A stretch of DNA of 19,816 nt, from positions 1 to 19,816 of the forward strand of contig CAJONF010000033.1 in the NCBI GenBank assembly GCA_905236665.1. Direction: 5' to 3'. Shown one piece after another: positions 1 to 6,706 of the stretch. The stretch is from an uncultured Selenomonadaceae bacterium (GTDB lineage: Bacteria; Bacillota; Negativicutes; Selenomonadales; Selenomonadaceae). Under the pieces are notes generated by a model. The model was given only the letters and a program-made list of their open reading frames with translations, had not been told where the DNA came from and searched no databases. Numbering within the stretch: the stretch's first letter is position 1; every line of letters begins with the position of its first letter. Position numbers and translations under genes: made by a program.

Positions 1-201
1 ATTCGCGATCCCGCAACCGGCAAAACTTTTGTTCGCAAAGTCAATATCAACTCCGTGCACTATCGCATTGCCCGCGGCTTTATGACTCGTTTGGAGCGCG
101 GCGATTTGGAAGATGCCGGCGTTGCTAATGCTTTCCGCATGAGCCCCGAAGATTTCAAGAATCGTTATCTCTATCTCTTCGACAACGAACCCAGCCTTTA
201 A
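1..201 (+). CDS. C-terminal fragment of an unidentified protein
   Basis: An open frame enters from the left edge in frame 1 and ends at TAA 199-201, giving the last 66 residues of a protein. The tail is soluble-looking and charged (about IRDPATGKTFVRKVNINSVH at its start, then a helix-like stretch ending in YLYLFDNEPSL). I do not recognise it with confidence. The DPATGK...YRIARGFMTRLE pattern weakly recalls the C-terminal extension of some phosphofructokinase-like proteins, but that is a guess. It is followed directly by a heptamer-like repeat and a terminator, so it closes its own transcription unit. Confidence 0.7.
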   Translation: MRDPATGKTFVRKVNINSVHYRIARGFMTRLERGDLEDAGVANAFRMSPEDFKNRYLYLFDNEPSL

Positions 202-202
202 T

Positions 203-219
203 AATGCATAATTCTCAAT
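203..219. repeat. Degenerate 7-nt tandem repeat (AATGCAT-AATTCTC-AAT)
   Basis: Two and a half units with 7-base period lie between the stop of the left-edge gene and the terminator. The units agree only in the leading AAT. The case is weak alone; it is listed because three other intergenic regions of this window also show 7-base periodicity. Confidence 0.3.
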
Positions 220-259
220 AAAAAAATCCCCTGCTGAAAATTTTGGCAAGGGATTTTTA
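220..259. terminator. Bidirectional rho-independent terminator
   Basis: AAAAAATCCC (221-230) pairs with GGGATTTTT (250-258) around a loop that contains AAAATTTT. T-rich tails flank the stem in both directions. It sits between the + strand gene ending at 201 and gatB, which ends at 273 on the minus strand, so it can serve both. Confidence 0.8.
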
Positions 260-272
260 GTTTAAAAATTTT

Positions 273-1715
273 TTAAGCGTTGAGTTTCTTCGCGAGCAAC
301 TGGTTAACGAGTTGAGGATTTGCCTTGCCGCGTGTGAGTTTCATAACTTGACCGACAAGCGCACCTATAGCTTTTTTCTTGCCGCCGCGATATTCTTCAA
401 CTGCTTTAGGATTTTTGGCAATAACTTCATCGACAGCAGATTCAATCGCGCCGGTATCTGTGATTTGAACAAGCCCTTTGTCCTTAACGATTTTTTCGGG
501 CGAATCGGGCGAAGTCCACATTTCCGCGAAAACAGTTTTGGCAATTTTTCCGCTGATAGTTCCTTTGGCAATAAGTTGAATCATTTCGGCAAGACGTTTT
601 GCGTCGACAGGAGAATTTTCAATCGTCAAGCCGTCAGCATTGAGATTTTTTGACAAGTCGCCCATTATCCAATTCGCGGCGGTTTTAGCATCAGCACCGA
701 AATTAACAACCGCGTCAAAGTATTCAGCCATGGCGCGTGAACCGGTTATAATGCCCGCGTCGTATCCACTAAGCCCAAAAGATTTTATCAAACGCTCGCG
801 GCGAGCGTCGGGCAATTCCGGTAAAGACTTTCTAAAATTTTCTATCTCCTCATCTGTTGTGATAATCGGTGGCAAATCTGGTTCGGGCATATAACGATAA
901 TCGTGAGCGTCCTCTTTACTGCGCATGGACTGCGTAATTCCTTTTTCCGGATTCCAGGTGCGCGTTTCCTGAATAATTTTGCCGCCGTCGTCCAAAACTT
1001 CCGCTTGCCGTTCAATTTCGTAATTAATCGCGTCTTCCAAAGCTTTGAACGAATTTATATTTTTCATTTCTGTTCGCGTACCGAGTTTATCACTGCCGAC
1101 GGGGCGCAATGAAACGTTGATATCTGCGCGAAGGTTGCCTTCCTCCATGCGGCAATTTGAAACGTCGATATATTCGAGAATGGATTTAATTTTTTCCATA
1201 TAAGCGCGGGCTTCAGCGGCGGAATGCATATCTGGTTCACTGACAATTTCAATCAGCGGGACGCCCGTCCGATTATAATCAACATTTGAGCTGGCAGAAT
1301 CTTTAATCGTTGTGCCGCTGTGAACAAGTTTACCGGCGTCCTCTTCCATGTGAATTCTTGTGAGCCGGACAATTTTTTTCTGACCGTCAACATCAATTTC
1401 CACGTGTCCTTCATAAGCAATGGGCAGATCGTATTGCGACGTTTGCCAATTTTTTGGCAGATCGGGATAATAATAATTTTTTCTGTCAAACTTGCTATAC
1501 TTATTGATTTTGCAGTTCGTGGCAAGTCCGGCTTTTATCGCGAATTCAACGACGCGCCGATTTACAGTCGGCAAAACACCCGGCAATCCTAAGCACACGG
1601 GGCAAACGTGAGTATTTTGTTCTGCGCCAAAAGTCGTGGCACAACCGCAGAAAATTTTTGTTGCGGTCTTCAATTCGCTGTGAATTTCCAGACCGATAAC
1701 AGCTTCATATTCCAA
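273..1715 (-). CDS. gatB: Asp-tRNA(Asn)/Glu-tRNA(Gln) amidotransferase subunit B
   Basis: GatB is the subunit of the cytoplasmic GatCAB complex that activates mischarged Glu-tRNA(Gln)/Asp-tRNA(Asn) for transamidation. Family landmarks seen: the N-terminal YEAVIGLEIHSEL segment, the cysteine pairs CGC and CPVC that bind zinc (residues 23, 25, 38, 41), the SKFDRKNYYYPDLPK motif and the C-terminal YqeY-like tail ending in QVMKLTRGKANPQLVNQLL. Length of 480 is usual. The frame is open from GTG 1724, but the Shine-Dalgarno GGAG (1728-1725) is then almost on the start. TTG at 1715 has 8-nt spacing and gives MEYEAVIGLE, matching other GatB N-termini, so I chose it. It follows csaB by about 20 nt and is probably co-transcribed. 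gatC and gatA are not adjacent, unlike the common gatCAB order. Confidence 0.96.
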   Translation of the reverse strand: MEYEAVIGLEIHSELKTATKIFCGCATTFGAEQNTHVCPVCLGLPGVLPTVNRRVVEFAIKAGLATNCKINKYSKFDRKNYYYPDLPKNWQTSQYDLPIAYEGHVEIDVDGQKKIVRLTRIHMEEDAGKLVHSGTTIKDSASSNVDYNRTGVPLIEIVSEPDMHSAAEARAYMEKIKSILEYIDVSNCRMEEGNLRADINVSLRPVGSDKLGTRTEMKNINSFKALEDAINYEIERQAEVLDDGGKIIQETRTWNPEKGITQSMRSKEDAHDYRYMPEPDLPPIITTDEEIENFRKSLPELPDARRERLIKSFGLSGYDAGIITGSRAMAEYFDAVVNFGADAKTAANWIMGDLSKNLNADGLTIENSPVDAKRLAEMIQLIAKGTISGKIAKTVFAEMWTSPDSPEKIVKDKGLVQITDTGAIESAVDEVIAKNPKAVEEYRGGKKKAIGALVGQVMKLTRGKANPQLVNQLLAKKLNA

Positions 1716-1736
1716 ATTAATCACTCCAAAAATTTT

Positions 1737-2816
1737 TTATTTAACTAAGTCAATGGCGAGTTTTGCATTTCGGCGGGCGAGTTCACCCAGTTGTTTTAAA
1801 AGTGAATCGTCGCGGAAATTTTTATGTGCAGAAAGTTTTTTCAGCGTTTCGTCAAAAATTTTATCAAGCGTCACATCAGCAAGATTTCCCAGAGGTTTTT
1901 CACCAATCGAATCGAGAAACCGTTCAATTTTCGGGTCGTAAGAAATTCCAAGCATGGGAACGTTCATCACTCCGGCAAAAATCAACGCGTGCAAGCGAAC
2001 GCCAATTAAAACGTCCATACAGCCAACCAAACTTAAAATTTCTTGCGTCGTGAATTCTTCGTCGAGCACGGCGCAATTTTTTTTCATCAGCGCGGCGGTT
2101 GACTGCGCAGCGCGAATATCTTCAGGAAATTTCATCGGGATAAAAATAATTTTAGCGTCCGTAGCGTCGGAAATGCGGTCGAGGGCGGCGGCTAGTTCGT
2201 GCTGAAAATTTTCCCAATTAATCCAATGACGAATAGCCACGCCGATAAATTTTCCGGTGCGGTTTATCGAATGACGAGCCAAAATTTTTTCACCGATATC
2301 AAGCGGTGCAGGCTTTATCGCTAGGACAGGATCAGCAGTGCAAAAAATCTTCGGGCTGGTTATTTTTAGGCGTGAAAGTTCTTCCAAGGAGCCGCGGTCG
2401 CGAACAGTTATTAAATCTACGCGGTTTATAATTAAGTTCATGAGTTTGTGAGCCAACACGCCGCGAATCGGTCCGATACCTTGTGCATAAAGCATAACTT
2501 TTCGCCCGAAAATCAGCGCAAAAAAAATTATCGCCAGGTAATAGTAAAGACTGCGACCGCTCGTCACATTTTGCAACAGTGAGCCGCCGCCCGAAATCAG
2601 CAAATCTGATGCACGGATTTTTTTTATGATTGACCAAATATCCAGCCATGGTACCGCGTCGACATTGTGGCGGCGTCTTGTGTAGTCGGGATTGAGAGAA
2701 ATGACGGTAACGCTCAAGTCGGGAACTTCTTCGCGCAGGACTTCGAGCATCGCCGCGAGCATCGCCTCATCGCCGCCGTTCTTCGAGCCGTAATAGCCGG
2801 AAACTACAATTTTCAT
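1737..2816 (-). CDS. csaB: Polysaccharide pyruvyl transferase, CsaB family
   Basis: CsaB-type enzymes add ketal pyruvate to cell-wall polysaccharide; in Bacillus and Thermus this modification anchors SLH-domain proteins. Seen here: the N-terminal KIVVSGYYGSKNGGDEAML motif, SGGGSLLQNVTSGRSLYYYL, YAQGIGPI, and a C-terminal GVRLHALIFAG motif, all typical of the polysaccharide pyruvyl transferase family; 359 residues is the usual size. The frame opens 11 codons upstream, but ATG 2816 is preceded by AGAGGTG at 4-5 nt and begins exactly at the family N-terminus, so that start was chosen. It lies upstream of gatB on the same strand with a 21-nt gap. In diderm Firmicutes with SLH-type outer-membrane tethers the role is presumably envelope anchoring (inference). 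Confidence 0.9.
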   Translation of the reverse strand: MKIVVSGYYGSKNGGDEAMLAAMLEVLREEVPDLSVTVISLNPDYTRRRHNVDAVPWLDIWSIIKKIRASDLLISGGGSLLQNVTSGRSLYYYLAIIFFALIFGRKVMLYAQGIGPIRGVLAHKLMNLIINRVDLITVRDRGSLEELSRLKITSPKIFCTADPVLAIKPAPLDIGEKILARHSINRTGKFIGVAIRHWINWENFQHELAAALDRISDATDAKIIFIPMKFPEDIRAAQSTAALMKKNCAVLDEEFTTQEILSLVGCMDVLIGVRLHALIFAGVMNVPMLGISYDPKIERFLDSIGEKPLGNLADVTLDKIFDETLKKLSAHKNFRDDSLLKQLGELARRNAKLAIDLVK

Positions 2817-2833
2817 ATACACCTCTGAAAAGC

Positions 2834-2854
2834 AATGCGTAATGCGCAATGCGT
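2834..2854. repeat. 7-nt tandem repeat, 3 units (AATGCGT/AATGCGC/AATGCGT)
   Basis: Three consecutive heptamers, AATGCGT, AATGCGC and AATGCGT, lie in the intergenic region between the divergent csaB and tlpA-like genes, within the presumed csaB leader. No coding function is visible. Compare the heptamer runs at 11052 and 15844. Confidence 0.65.
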
Positions 2855-2927
2855 GATAAAAAAATTTCTAACTGCTAATCTTTTATTCTTCCCGCGGCGC
2901 AATTCCCCTGCCTGTTGCATTGAAAGG

Positions 2928-2956
2928 TTGCACGTAGAAAAGTTGCGTGATAAAAT
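2928..2956 (+). promoter_or_regulatory. Sigma-70-type promoter of the tlpA-like operon
   Basis: A -35 box TTGCAC (2928-2933), a 17-nt spacer and a -10 box TAAAAT (2951-2956) preceded by TGA (extended -10) lie 30 nt upstream of the lipoprotein start. The same -35 hexamer TTGCAC is used in the candidate dprA promoter. Confidence 0.6.
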
Positions 2957-2987
2957 TCCGTGGGAAAATCGGAAGGAGATGATTCAC

Positions 2988-3536
2988 ATGATAAAAAAAT
3001 TTTTTCTTGCGGCGTTGATGATTGCGGCAATTTTAATCAGCGGTTGCGACTCTGATAGCGCGGAATTTGGCGAAGATGTTCAACATTCAGCGCAAGCGTC
3101 GCCCGTGGCTAAAAATGTGCCGACTTTCAACGCGAAGACAATCACCGGCGAAGCTGTCACAGAAAAAATTTTTGCCGCGAAAAAAATCACGATCGTAAAT
3201 ATCTGGGGGACGTTTTGCCCGCCGTGTATAGCTGAAATGCCCGAACTCGGCGAAATGGCTCGCTCCCTGCCCGCTGACGCGCAGATTATCGGTTTGCTAT
3301 GTGACGCCACGGAAAATTCTGTGCAAATTCAAAGAGCGCAGGAAATACTTTCACAAGCCGACGCGGATTTTGTGAACATTGTCCCCGATGAACAGCTGAT
3401 GAATTTTATTGCTAATGTTGAGGCGGTTCCGACGACGATTTTTGTAAACAGCAAGGGCGAAGTTGTCGGCAAGGCGATTATCGGTGCAGATATTGACGGT
3501 TATAAAGATGAGCTGGCAAAACTTCTCAAAGAATAA
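2988..3536 (+). CDS. TlpA/ResA-like thioredoxin-fold lipoprotein
   Basis: A 182-residue protein with a lipoprotein signal (MIKKFF, hydrophobic core, lipobox LISGC with Cys20), a short linker and a thioredoxin fold with WGTFCPPC (Cys77, Cys80) and the cis-proline segment VPTTIF (Pro148). By family it is a membrane-anchored thiol-disulfide reductase acting outside the cytoplasm. The frame is open upstream to 2835, but AAGGAG with 8-nt spacing precedes ATG 2988, and only this start gives a proper signal peptide. The stop lies inside the next gene (29-nt overlap). The two following genes, a CXXC peptide and a NapH-like iron-sulfur protein, suggest that electrons reach this thiol reductase through the membrane; that is inference. 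Confidence 0.9.
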   Translation: MIKKFFLAALMIAAILISGCDSDSAEFGEDVQHSAQASPVAKNVPTFNAKTITGEAVTEKIFAAKKITIVNIWGTFCPPCIAEMPELGEMARSLPADAQIIGLLCDATENSVQIQRAQEILSQADADFVNIVPDEQLMNFIANVEAVPTTIFVNSKGEVVGKAIIGADIDGYKDELAKLLKE

Positions 3537-3660
3537 AGTGCGGCTGATAATTTTTCTGGCAAGCGCGGCGATGATTTTTTTTGGCGTCAAGCGCGGCGAA
3601 TTGGAAATAATTTTTAAAAAGGCGGCACGAGTCTGCCTTGAGTGCATAGGCTTAGGCTGA
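3508..3660 (+). CDS. CD1871A-family CXXC-motif small membrane protein
   Basis: A 50-residue peptide: a basic N-terminus, one transmembrane helix (about residues 12-26), KRGE, then an amphipathic stretch ending in CLECIGLG. This matches the small family named after C. difficile CD1871A, which carries a C-terminal CLECIG motif. ATG 3508 lies inside the preceding gene (29-nt overlap) and lacks a strong Shine-Dalgarno, so translation is probably coupled. The stop TGA shares its last A with the ATG of the next gene. The function of the family is not known to me. Its position between a TlpA-like protein and an iron-sulfur membrane protein suggests a thiol redox partner. Confidence 0.75.
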   Translation: MSWQNFSKNKVRLIIFLASAAMIFFGVKRGELEIIFKKAARVCLECIGLG

Positions 3661-4493
3661 TGAAAATTTTTCGACGGCGATTAATTCAAGTTGCGGCAAC
3701 TGTCTTAACAAATCCACACGCGACAAATTTTTTAAGCGGGAAACTTTATCGCGGCGAACTGAAAAATTTTTGTGCACCAGGTCTAAATTGCTGGTCATGT
3801 CCGGCGGCAACGTTCAGCTGTCCAATCGGCGCAATGCAAACAATCGGCGGCATGGGTGGCAAATTCAGTTTTTATGCGGCGGGCGTCACGCTTTTAATCG
3901 GCTTGCTACTCGGTCGAACGGTCTGCGGCTTTTTATGCCCGTTCGGATTGATTCAAGAGTTGCTTAATAAAATTCCGTCGCCGAAAATTTTTTTGCCGAA
4001 AAAATTCCTGCGCGTGAAATATTTTCTGCTGATAATTTTCGTGCTGATTTTGCCCGTCGTGATGAAATATGGTGAGCCGACTTTTTGCGAATACATTTGC
4101 CCCGCTGGCACGCTCGAAGCCGGCTTGCCGCTAATCGCGATTCATGAAGAATTTCGCGACGTGCTGGGAAATTTATTCGCGCTGAAAATTTCAATTCTGT
4201 TCACCGTGATTGTCGCGTGCATTTTGATTCACAGATTTTTTTGCCGCGTAATGTGTCCACTCGGTGCGATTTACGGCGCGTTGAACAGGTTCAGCCTTTA
4301 TCAACTGAATTTTTTTGCGGAACGGTGCGTTAATTGCGGGCGGTGTAAAAAAATTTGTCCGCTTGACCTTGACCCGACCAAAGATTTTAATTCTGCAGAG
4401 TGCGTGCGTTGTGGGCGGTGTATAAAAATTTGTCCATGCACCGCGCTAACTGATAAAAATTTTGAGAGGTATAAAAATGGCAAAACAACTTAG
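3660..4493 (+). CDS. NapH/YccM-like 4Fe-4S membrane ferredoxin
   Basis: A 277-residue polytopic membrane protein with about four hydrophobic segments (around 70-90, 120-135, 150-162 and 174-192). Cys-x3-Cys-Pro motifs sit in or beside the membrane parts (C89-C93, C143-C147, C195-C199), with an extra Cys cluster near the N-terminus (C38, C44, C47, C54). Two ferredoxin-type 4Fe-4S motifs, CxxCxxCxxxC, are at 223-233 and 248-258. This is the NapH/YccM/FixG-like layout of quinol- or membrane-linked electron carriers. The start ATG 3660 overlaps the preceding stop (ATGA). The 3' end overlaps rbfA by 17 nt and contains its ribosome binding site. With the TlpA-like and CXXC proteins it probably forms a transmembrane electron-transfer unit (inference). 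Confidence 0.87.
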   Translation: MKIFRRRLIQVAATVLTNPHATNFLSGKLYRGELKNFCAPGLNCWSCPAATFSCPIGAMQTIGGMGGKFSFYAAGVTLLIGLLLGRTVCGFLCPFGLIQELLNKIPSPKIFLPKKFLRVKYFLLIIFVLILPVVMKYGEPTFCEYICPAGTLEAGLPLIAIHEEFRDVLGNLFALKISILFTVIVACILIHRFFCRVMCPLGAIYGALNRFSLYQLNFFAERCVNCGRCKKICPLDLDPTKDFNSAECVRCGRCIKICPCTALTDKNFERYKNGKTT

Positions 4494-4830
4494 GATAGAA
4501 AAACTTCAAGAACTCATCAAACAGGAAATGAGCAAGATGTTGTTAACGGATTTAAAAGACCCGCGGATTGGATTTGTAACAGTGACCGATGTGGAAATGA
4601 CAGGCGACCTGCGCGAAGCAAAAATTTATGTCAGCGTGATGGGTGGCGCGGAGCAAGTCAAAAGTTCGCTTGAGGGATTAAACAGTGCGCTGGGATTTAT
4701 TCGCCGCGAAATCGGGCAGAGAATTAAAATTAGATTCACGCCGGAAATTTCCTTCGCGCTCGACACGTCCCTTGACTATGGTGACCACATTCAAAAACTT
4801 TTACTTCAAGTGGAAGGAGACCGCAATTAA
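4477..4830 (+). CDS. rbfA: 30S ribosome-binding factor A
   Basis: RbfA is a KH-fold factor needed for late 16S rRNA 5'-end maturation and cold adaptation. Recognised by LRIEKLQELIKQEMSKMLL, DLKDPRIGFVTVTDVEMTGDL, AKIYVSVMG and the C-terminal FTPEISFALDTSLDYGDHI; 117 residues is normal. The start ATG 4477 was chosen because GAGAGGT precedes it at 6 nt; the frame is open five codons further. It overlaps the end of the NapH-like gene, so it appears to be part of that operon rather than in the usual position after infB. Its stop overlaps the ATG of nrnA (TAATG), the usual rbfA-nrnA neighbour pair of Firmicutes. Confidence 0.95.
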   Translation: MAKQLRIEKLQELIKQEMSKMLLTDLKDPRIGFVTVTDVEMTGDLREAKIYVSVMGGAEQVKSSLEGLNSALGFIRREIGQRIKIRFTPEISFALDTSLDYGDHIQKLLLQVEGDRN

Positions 4831-5777
4831 TGCTGATAACATTTCAGGAAGCGGCGCAGAAACTCAAAGCCGCGAATAAAATTTTAATCACCGCGCATAT
4901 TCAGCCGGACGGTGATGCAATCGGTTCGACGCTGGCGGCTATGCAAATGCTCCGCTCTATGGGAAAAACTGTGCAAGCTTTTATCGATGATACCGTCCGC
5001 AGAAATTTACACGCCCTGCCGCATTTTGAAGAGATTCGCCGACCGGTTGAAGGTGAAAAATTCGACGCGGATTTATTGCTAGTTCTTGACACATCACCTG
5101 ACCGGATCGGCAACGTCCCAAAGCTAACCGCCGCGCCGATTTTAAATATCGATCACCACGTCACAAATACCGGCGAAGGCTACGATCTTTATGTTGAAAA
5201 AAAAGCCGCCGCGACCTGCGAATTGGTTTTTAAACTCGCTCGCGAACTCGGCGCAGAAATCACGCCCGAAATTGCAACCTGTATTTACACAGGAATTGCG
5301 ACCGATACCGGCTTTTTCCAATTTTCAAATACTCGTGCTGAAACGCTCGCTATCGCCTCTGAATTGATAAATTGTGGTGTAAGTCCGCATTTTATTTCCG
5401 AACAAATGGAAAAAAAGACTTTGGCGGAAGTTTGCGGGCTGTGTGACGCTTTAAACTCTTTAAAAATTTATTTTGACGGAAAAGTTGCCGGCATGACGCT
5501 AAATTACGAAACAGTAAAGAAATTTGATTCGACGGAAGGTTTTATCGATGAAATTCGCGTGATTGATACCGTTGATGTCGCTTTTTTGCTCACGGAAAAG
5601 GCTCCGAACGTTTGCCGCGTGAGTATGCGTTCAAAAGGCGTCGATGTCTCGAAAATTGCCGCAAAACTCGGCGGCGGCGGTCATATTCGCGCCGCTGGCT
5701 GTACTTTATATAAAAATCTCGCCGATGCTGAAAAAATTTTAGTAAGTGCGATTGAAAATGCATTAATAACTTATTGA
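4830..5777 (+). CDS. nrnA: Bifunctional oligoribonuclease/pAp phosphatase, DHH family
   Basis: NrnA degrades nanoRNA and dephosphorylates pAp in organisms without Orn. Seen: the N-terminal HIQPDGDAIGS motif (His23, Asp27, Asp29), LLVLDTS (Asp87), the DHH signature NIDHH (108-110) and the DHHA1 motif KLGGGGHIRAAG near the C-terminus. The 315-residue length is normal. The start ATG 4830 shares its A with the rbfA stop and has GGAAGGAGA about 9 nt upstream. A strong terminator follows, closing the operon; truB, often next in Firmicutes, is absent. Confidence 0.94.
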   Translation: MLITFQEAAQKLKAANKILITAHIQPDGDAIGSTLAAMQMLRSMGKTVQAFIDDTVRRNLHALPHFEEIRRPVEGEKFDADLLLVLDTSPDRIGNVPKLTAAPILNIDHHVTNTGEGYDLYVEKKAAATCELVFKLARELGAEITPEIATCIYTGIATDTGFFQFSNTRAETLAIASELINCGVSPHFISEQMEKKTLAEVCGLCDALNSLKIYFDGKVAGMTLNYETVKKFDSTEGFIDEIRVIDTVDVAFLLTEKAPNVCRVSMRSKGVDVSKIAAKLGGGGHIRAAGCTLYKNLADAEKILVSAIENALITY

Positions 5778-5795
5778 AATTATATCGGCGTGCAC

Positions 5796-5832
5796 AAAAA
5801 AAGTCCTCTTTGCTAAAGGAGAGGGCTTTTTT
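5796..5832. terminator. Bidirectional rho-independent terminator
   Basis: AAAAAAAGTCCTCT pairs with AGAGGGCTTTTTT (one G-U pair) around a 10-nt loop, with A/T runs on both sides. It ends nrnA on the + strand and tadA on the minus strand; its right edge touches the tadA stop codon. Confidence 0.9.
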
Positions 5833-6283
5833 AGCGCAGATTTTCTAGGAAAAATTTTTTTATCAGTTCGCGGCAATCTTTTTCCATGACACCTGCAGTA
5901 ACTTCGAGCTGGTGATTGAGTGCGGGATTATTCACGACGTTAAAAAGAGATTCAGCCGCGCCAAATTTTGAATCAGTCACACCGTAAACTAATCTTTTCA
6001 CGCGGCATAAAACTAATGCGCCGGCACACATCGCGCAGGGTTCGACGGTGGAATAGAGCGTGCAACCGGTCAGCCGCCGCCGATTTAATTTCTGGCTTGC
6101 ATGGCGAAGTGCTAAAATTTCTGCGTGAGCTGTAGCGTCGCGAAGTTGTTCAATTCGGTTATGTTCGCTGGAAATTAAAATGCCGTCCTCATCAATGAGA
6201 ACGGCACCGATTGGAACTTCACCTTCCTGATAAGCCTTGCGCGCTTCGTCGAGAGCCAGGCTCATAAAATTTTTATCCGTCAC
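5831..6283 (-). CDS. tadA: tRNA-specific adenosine deaminase
   Basis: TadA converts the wobble adenosine of tRNA-Arg(ACG) to inosine. The zinc-dependent deaminase motifs are clear: HAE (His53, catalytic Glu55) and PCxxC as EPCAMC (Cys83, Cys86), with the NRIEQLRDATAHAEILAL context of the family; 150 residues is usual. The frame is open to TTG 6289, but AAAGGAGG (6298-6291) is then only 1 nt away. GTG 6283 has 7-nt spacing and gives MTDKNFMSLAL, so it was chosen. It lies about 25 nt downstream of a small unknown gene and probably shares its transcript. No small signal-recognition-particle RNA was recognised nearby. Confidence 0.94.
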   Translation of the reverse strand: MTDKNFMSLALDEARKAYQEGEVPIGAVLIDEDGILISSEHNRIEQLRDATAHAEILALRHASQKLNRRRLTGCTLYSTVEPCAMCAGALVLCRVKRLVYGVTDSKFGAAESLFNVVNNPALNHQLEVTAGVMEKDCRELIKKFFLENLR

Positions 6284-6307
6284 AACCAAACCTCCTTTAA
6301 AAAATTT

Positions 6308-6574
6308 TTAAGCAAGCAACATATCCAAACTCAAGCCGCTGGCGTAAAATAATGAATGAGTTCCACAACTTGTCAGCTCCAAGTCGTAAGCTTCGGGAAT
6401 TTCGATTTTTTTCTTGACGGGTGTAGCTTTTTTATTCATCACGCGTCTCAGTTCGTCGGCGAAAGATCCGGTCTCATCGCGCCGACCACGTCCGCTGTTG
6501 AAACGGTGCTTGTTATCGTGAGAAACGCCGTTGACGCGAGCAACCCGTGCAATTTTTTCAACTCGCTCCAACAT
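6308..6574 (-). CDS. Small protein of unknown function (88 aa)
   Basis: A convincing gene by signals alone: AAGGAGGAG at 6 nt precedes ATG 6574, and it is tightly followed by tadA. The protein is basic in its first half (RVEKIARVARVNGVSHDN, then many Arg/Lys), followed by a KKATPVKKKIEIP linker and a neutral C-terminal part with a single Cys and SLFYASGLSLDMLLA. There is no signal peptide, no transmembrane helix and no motif I can name. A nucleic-acid or ribosome-associated role would suit the charge and the tadA neighbour, but nothing shows it. Confidence 0.7.
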   Translation of the reverse strand: MLERVEKIARVARVNGVSHDNKHRFNSGRGRRDETGSFADELRRVMNKKATPVKKKIEIPEAYDLELTSCGTHSLFYASGLSLDMLLA

Positions 6575-6650
6575 TTTTTTCTCCTCCTTGGAAAAATTTT
6601 AGTCGTCTCCTTCACCTGAAATATCGTCAAAAAGATTCACCTCCTTAAGC

Positions 6651-6684
6651 AAAAGGAACCCCGCCGCGGCAGAGTTCCTTTTTT
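6651..6684. terminator. Terminator of mdh (hairpin with T tails both sides)
   Basis: AAAAGGAAC (6651-6659) pairs perfectly with GTTCCTTTT (6674-6682) around a GC-rich loop that can itself pair. It lies 23 nt after the mdh stop. On the minus strand the tail is four T; on the plus strand six T. It separates mdh from the following small gene. Confidence 0.8.
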
Positions 6685-6706
6685 AATTTCTGTGTTGAGT
6701 AAAAAA

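Noticed and set aside
2835..2987. N-terminal extension of the TlpA-like protein
   Set aside because: It would place the heptamer repeat and promoter in coding sequence and bury the lipoprotein signal.
6448..6630. 60-codon frame from TTG with an AAGGAGG upstream
   Set aside because: It overlaps the better supported 88-residue gene out of frame and has low-complexity content; its ribosome binding site is only noted.
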